A stretch of DNA of 64,000 nucleotides from Voacanga thouarsii (lineage: Eukaryota > Streptophyta > Magnoliopsida > Gentianales > Apocynaceae). A model generated the notes under the pieces. The model did no database searches. It had not been told where the DNA came from and was given only the letters and a program-made list of their open reading frames with translations. Position 1 is the stretch's first letter; every line of letters begins with the position of its first letter. Position numbers and translations under genes: made by a program. Shown here in pieces: positions 62,349-64,000 of this stretch. The stretch is from assembly GCA_026120185.1 (NCBI GenBank), contig JANUWF010002145.1, positions 1,550,001 through 1,614,000 on the forward strand, written 5' to 3'.

Positions 62349-63741
62349 TGCTAAAGGAGATGAAAAAAGAAAAATGAGTAACTAATAAAGATCGAGGACA
62401 CTTCAAAAGAAGGATGTAAATAACTGTGAATAAAAATGATAAAAGAATAATAATATTGAAACGTTATATCTATTCACTAGTTTAAAGCAATACAATAATA
62501 GTATGATAACGATGGATATGTTAAAATAAATATTGTCCTTGTGAATTGAATTTTAAAAATTTTTTGATAGAGTCTCCCCTATAATTGGACATTTTCCAAG
62601 TACAAGGCCATCTCAAGATTTGACAATCAAAACGCTGTTACAAAAAACAAAGATAGGTCTTTCAAATATAGAAAAATTCAAAAGATAACTAGGGGTAATC
62701 ACCCATTACCCAAGAGGAATGATTATCCATCACTCACGGGGTTCCAATTAAAATATTAGATATAGTTAAAACCAAACAAAAAATTATAAAATGCCTCTGT
62801 CTTTGTGAATTGTCTGTCAATATAGCAACAATACACTATATAAATTACCTTGTTGTTTACACCACAAAAGAATATAATAAGGACTAATAAAAAAAATCAT
62901 ATGGATAGCAAGCATGTATATGGATACACCATATACCCAAAACAGTGACATTTGTATAACACCAGACATAGATATAGCCACCTTATATTTTATCTATCTC
63001 TTTTCCTTCGGCCTATGCAAGTCTAAACGAAAGATTCCTGCAAAAATAGAAGGAGATGAGATTCCCAACAATTAGACATTGTTATTATTCATACTATTAT
63101 CATTATTTTATTATTTTGACATTAGACATTGTTATGAGATTCCCGACAATTATTTTGATACTTAAATTATTATCATTATTTTATTATTCATACTATTATT
63201 AACATTGTTATTTTTAATGATATTATTATTATTATTATTATTACTCATTTTATTAGTCCTATTATTATTGTTATTAGCAATGTTATTTTATTATTCCTAA
63301 GTATGAAGCAAAATTCTTTATAGAAAATTCTTTACCAATGAACATTCAATGAGAAAAATAAGTGATTCACATAAGAAGTCTTGTGAATGGCATGTGAGCA
63401 AAGTAAATAGGGAAATGAAGAGAAAAATGGCTAAGTCATATAAACATTATCTTATTCAAAGGTATGAAAGTTTGGTATACCACTCATATGTATCAAAGAC
63501 GTGAGAAGTTTTCAAGAAAAGTTTGGCATAAACATTATCTTCATTCTCCCTTTGAGTCTAATACTAGTCCTCCTTCACATTAAGTGGTTCATGAAATATG
63601 AAATTCTAAGAAAAACCTGAGGGAGACGTGAACAGGGGAGCATGCACGGTTTAAAAAAATGGAGAGAAAAATAAACCGCAAGCCTTGGAGGCCATATGGA
63701 AGCGGGAAGATCATACCTTTGCGCTCCTTAACCCTTCTAGG

Positions 63742-64000
63742 TGTTGGGGATATGCCCTAGAGTCAATTTGTACTTATACAATTGTCATTATGTTTTATAT
63801 AATAATATGAGGCTTTCCTTTCCATGAATAGTGAGTTTTGTTTTGTTGGTCATCAAGTACGTGACTTGATAGTAAAACCCTACAATGAATACAATGACTA
63901 TTCTAAAACTGTTCCTGATCGATTATTATTATTGGAATAATAATAAATTAAGATTAGTATGTTTGTGACTTGATGGCTATGTTTTACTGGCCATGGATAT
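63742..64000 (+). mobile_element. Copia LTR, first 259 bp (continues past window)
   Basis: It starts TGTTGGGGATATGCCC and equals the reverse complement of 18946-19204 with only two differences that I could see. It is therefore a second copy of the solo-LTR family at 17752, on the opposite strand. Whether it is a solo LTR or the 5' LTR of a whole element lies beyond the window. Confidence 0.9.

Larger units (their letters stand above)
59866..63741. mobile_element. CACTA (En/Spm) transposon, one end and part of the interior
   Basis: The left end is CACTACAGGAAAATTAG at 59866, preceded by CAA as a possible 3-bp duplication. Dense subterminal repeats follow (59880-60410) and then a decayed minus-strand gene of the Transposase_24 type (60677-62348). 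In plant CACTA elements that gene usually lies nearer the 3' end, after the TNP2-like transposase, so this is probably the 3' side and the rest extends right. The interior from 62350 to 63741 is AT-rich with no TNP2-like frame seen. The far end is not in the window; a Copia-type LTR starts at 63742. Confidence 0.75.

Overview
The window is nuclear DNA from a flowering plant, most likely a eudicot. It is AT-rich and carries two intron-rich, plant-type genes with GT-AG splice sites (one GC-AG). These sit beside a deep pile of plant LTR retrotransposons (Copia, and Ty3 of the chromovirus and Athila/Tat types), a CACTA transposon end, a Stowaway MITE and other MITE-like elements. No bacterial, viral or organellar genes were seen, and nothing I could call a new defence or gene-cluster system.

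Layout. 1-1707 is the end of a Copia-type LTR inserted into an old Ty3 chromovirus, of which only the integrase C-terminus (1708-2160) and the 3' LTR (2161-5640) remain. 5641-6904 is spacer with one MITE-like element. 6905-30761 is a single Tekay/Del-like solo LTR of about 4 kb. It has been expanded to 24 kb by three later insertions: a full-length but decayed Angela/Tork-like Copia element (8178-17398, minus strand), a young Copia solo LTR (17752-19204, 5-bp duplication ATTTG), and an Athila-like Ty3 element (20171-29386, duplication ATTAT). 30762-34330 is an unassigned block flanked by ~100-bp inverted repeats that holds exon-like but non-coding fragments.

Genes. A RABC1/Rab18-type small GTPase lies on the plus strand (six coding exons, 34879-42487, 211 aa). 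A PP2C11-like protein phosphatase 2C lies on the minus strand (eight coding exons, 58109 down to 47283, 342 aa). The two genes converge, with 4.8 kb between their stop codons. From memory, their closest Arabidopsis relatives, AtRABC1 (At1g43890) and PP2C11 (At1g43900), are also adjacent, so this looks like conserved gene order. Both genes appear intact; their introns have taken in a solo LTR (RAB intron 2) and a Stowaway MITE plus a 231-bp tandem duplication (PP2C intron 4). PP2C intron 7 uses a GC donor.

Right end. 59866 to about 63741 is one end of a CACTA (En/Spm) element with dense subterminal repeats and a decayed Transposase_24-type gene. 63742 to the window end is the start of another LTR of the same family as the solo LTR at 17752, in the opposite orientation.

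The most interesting observations are: the pol frame of the Athila-like element is interrupted only by seven stops, each explicable by a single transition; that element carries two hairpin-plus-polypurine modules about 1.47 kb apart; the three insertions sit in one solo LTR; the PP2C gene has a GC-AG intron; and the RAB/PP2C pair seems to be kept in place.
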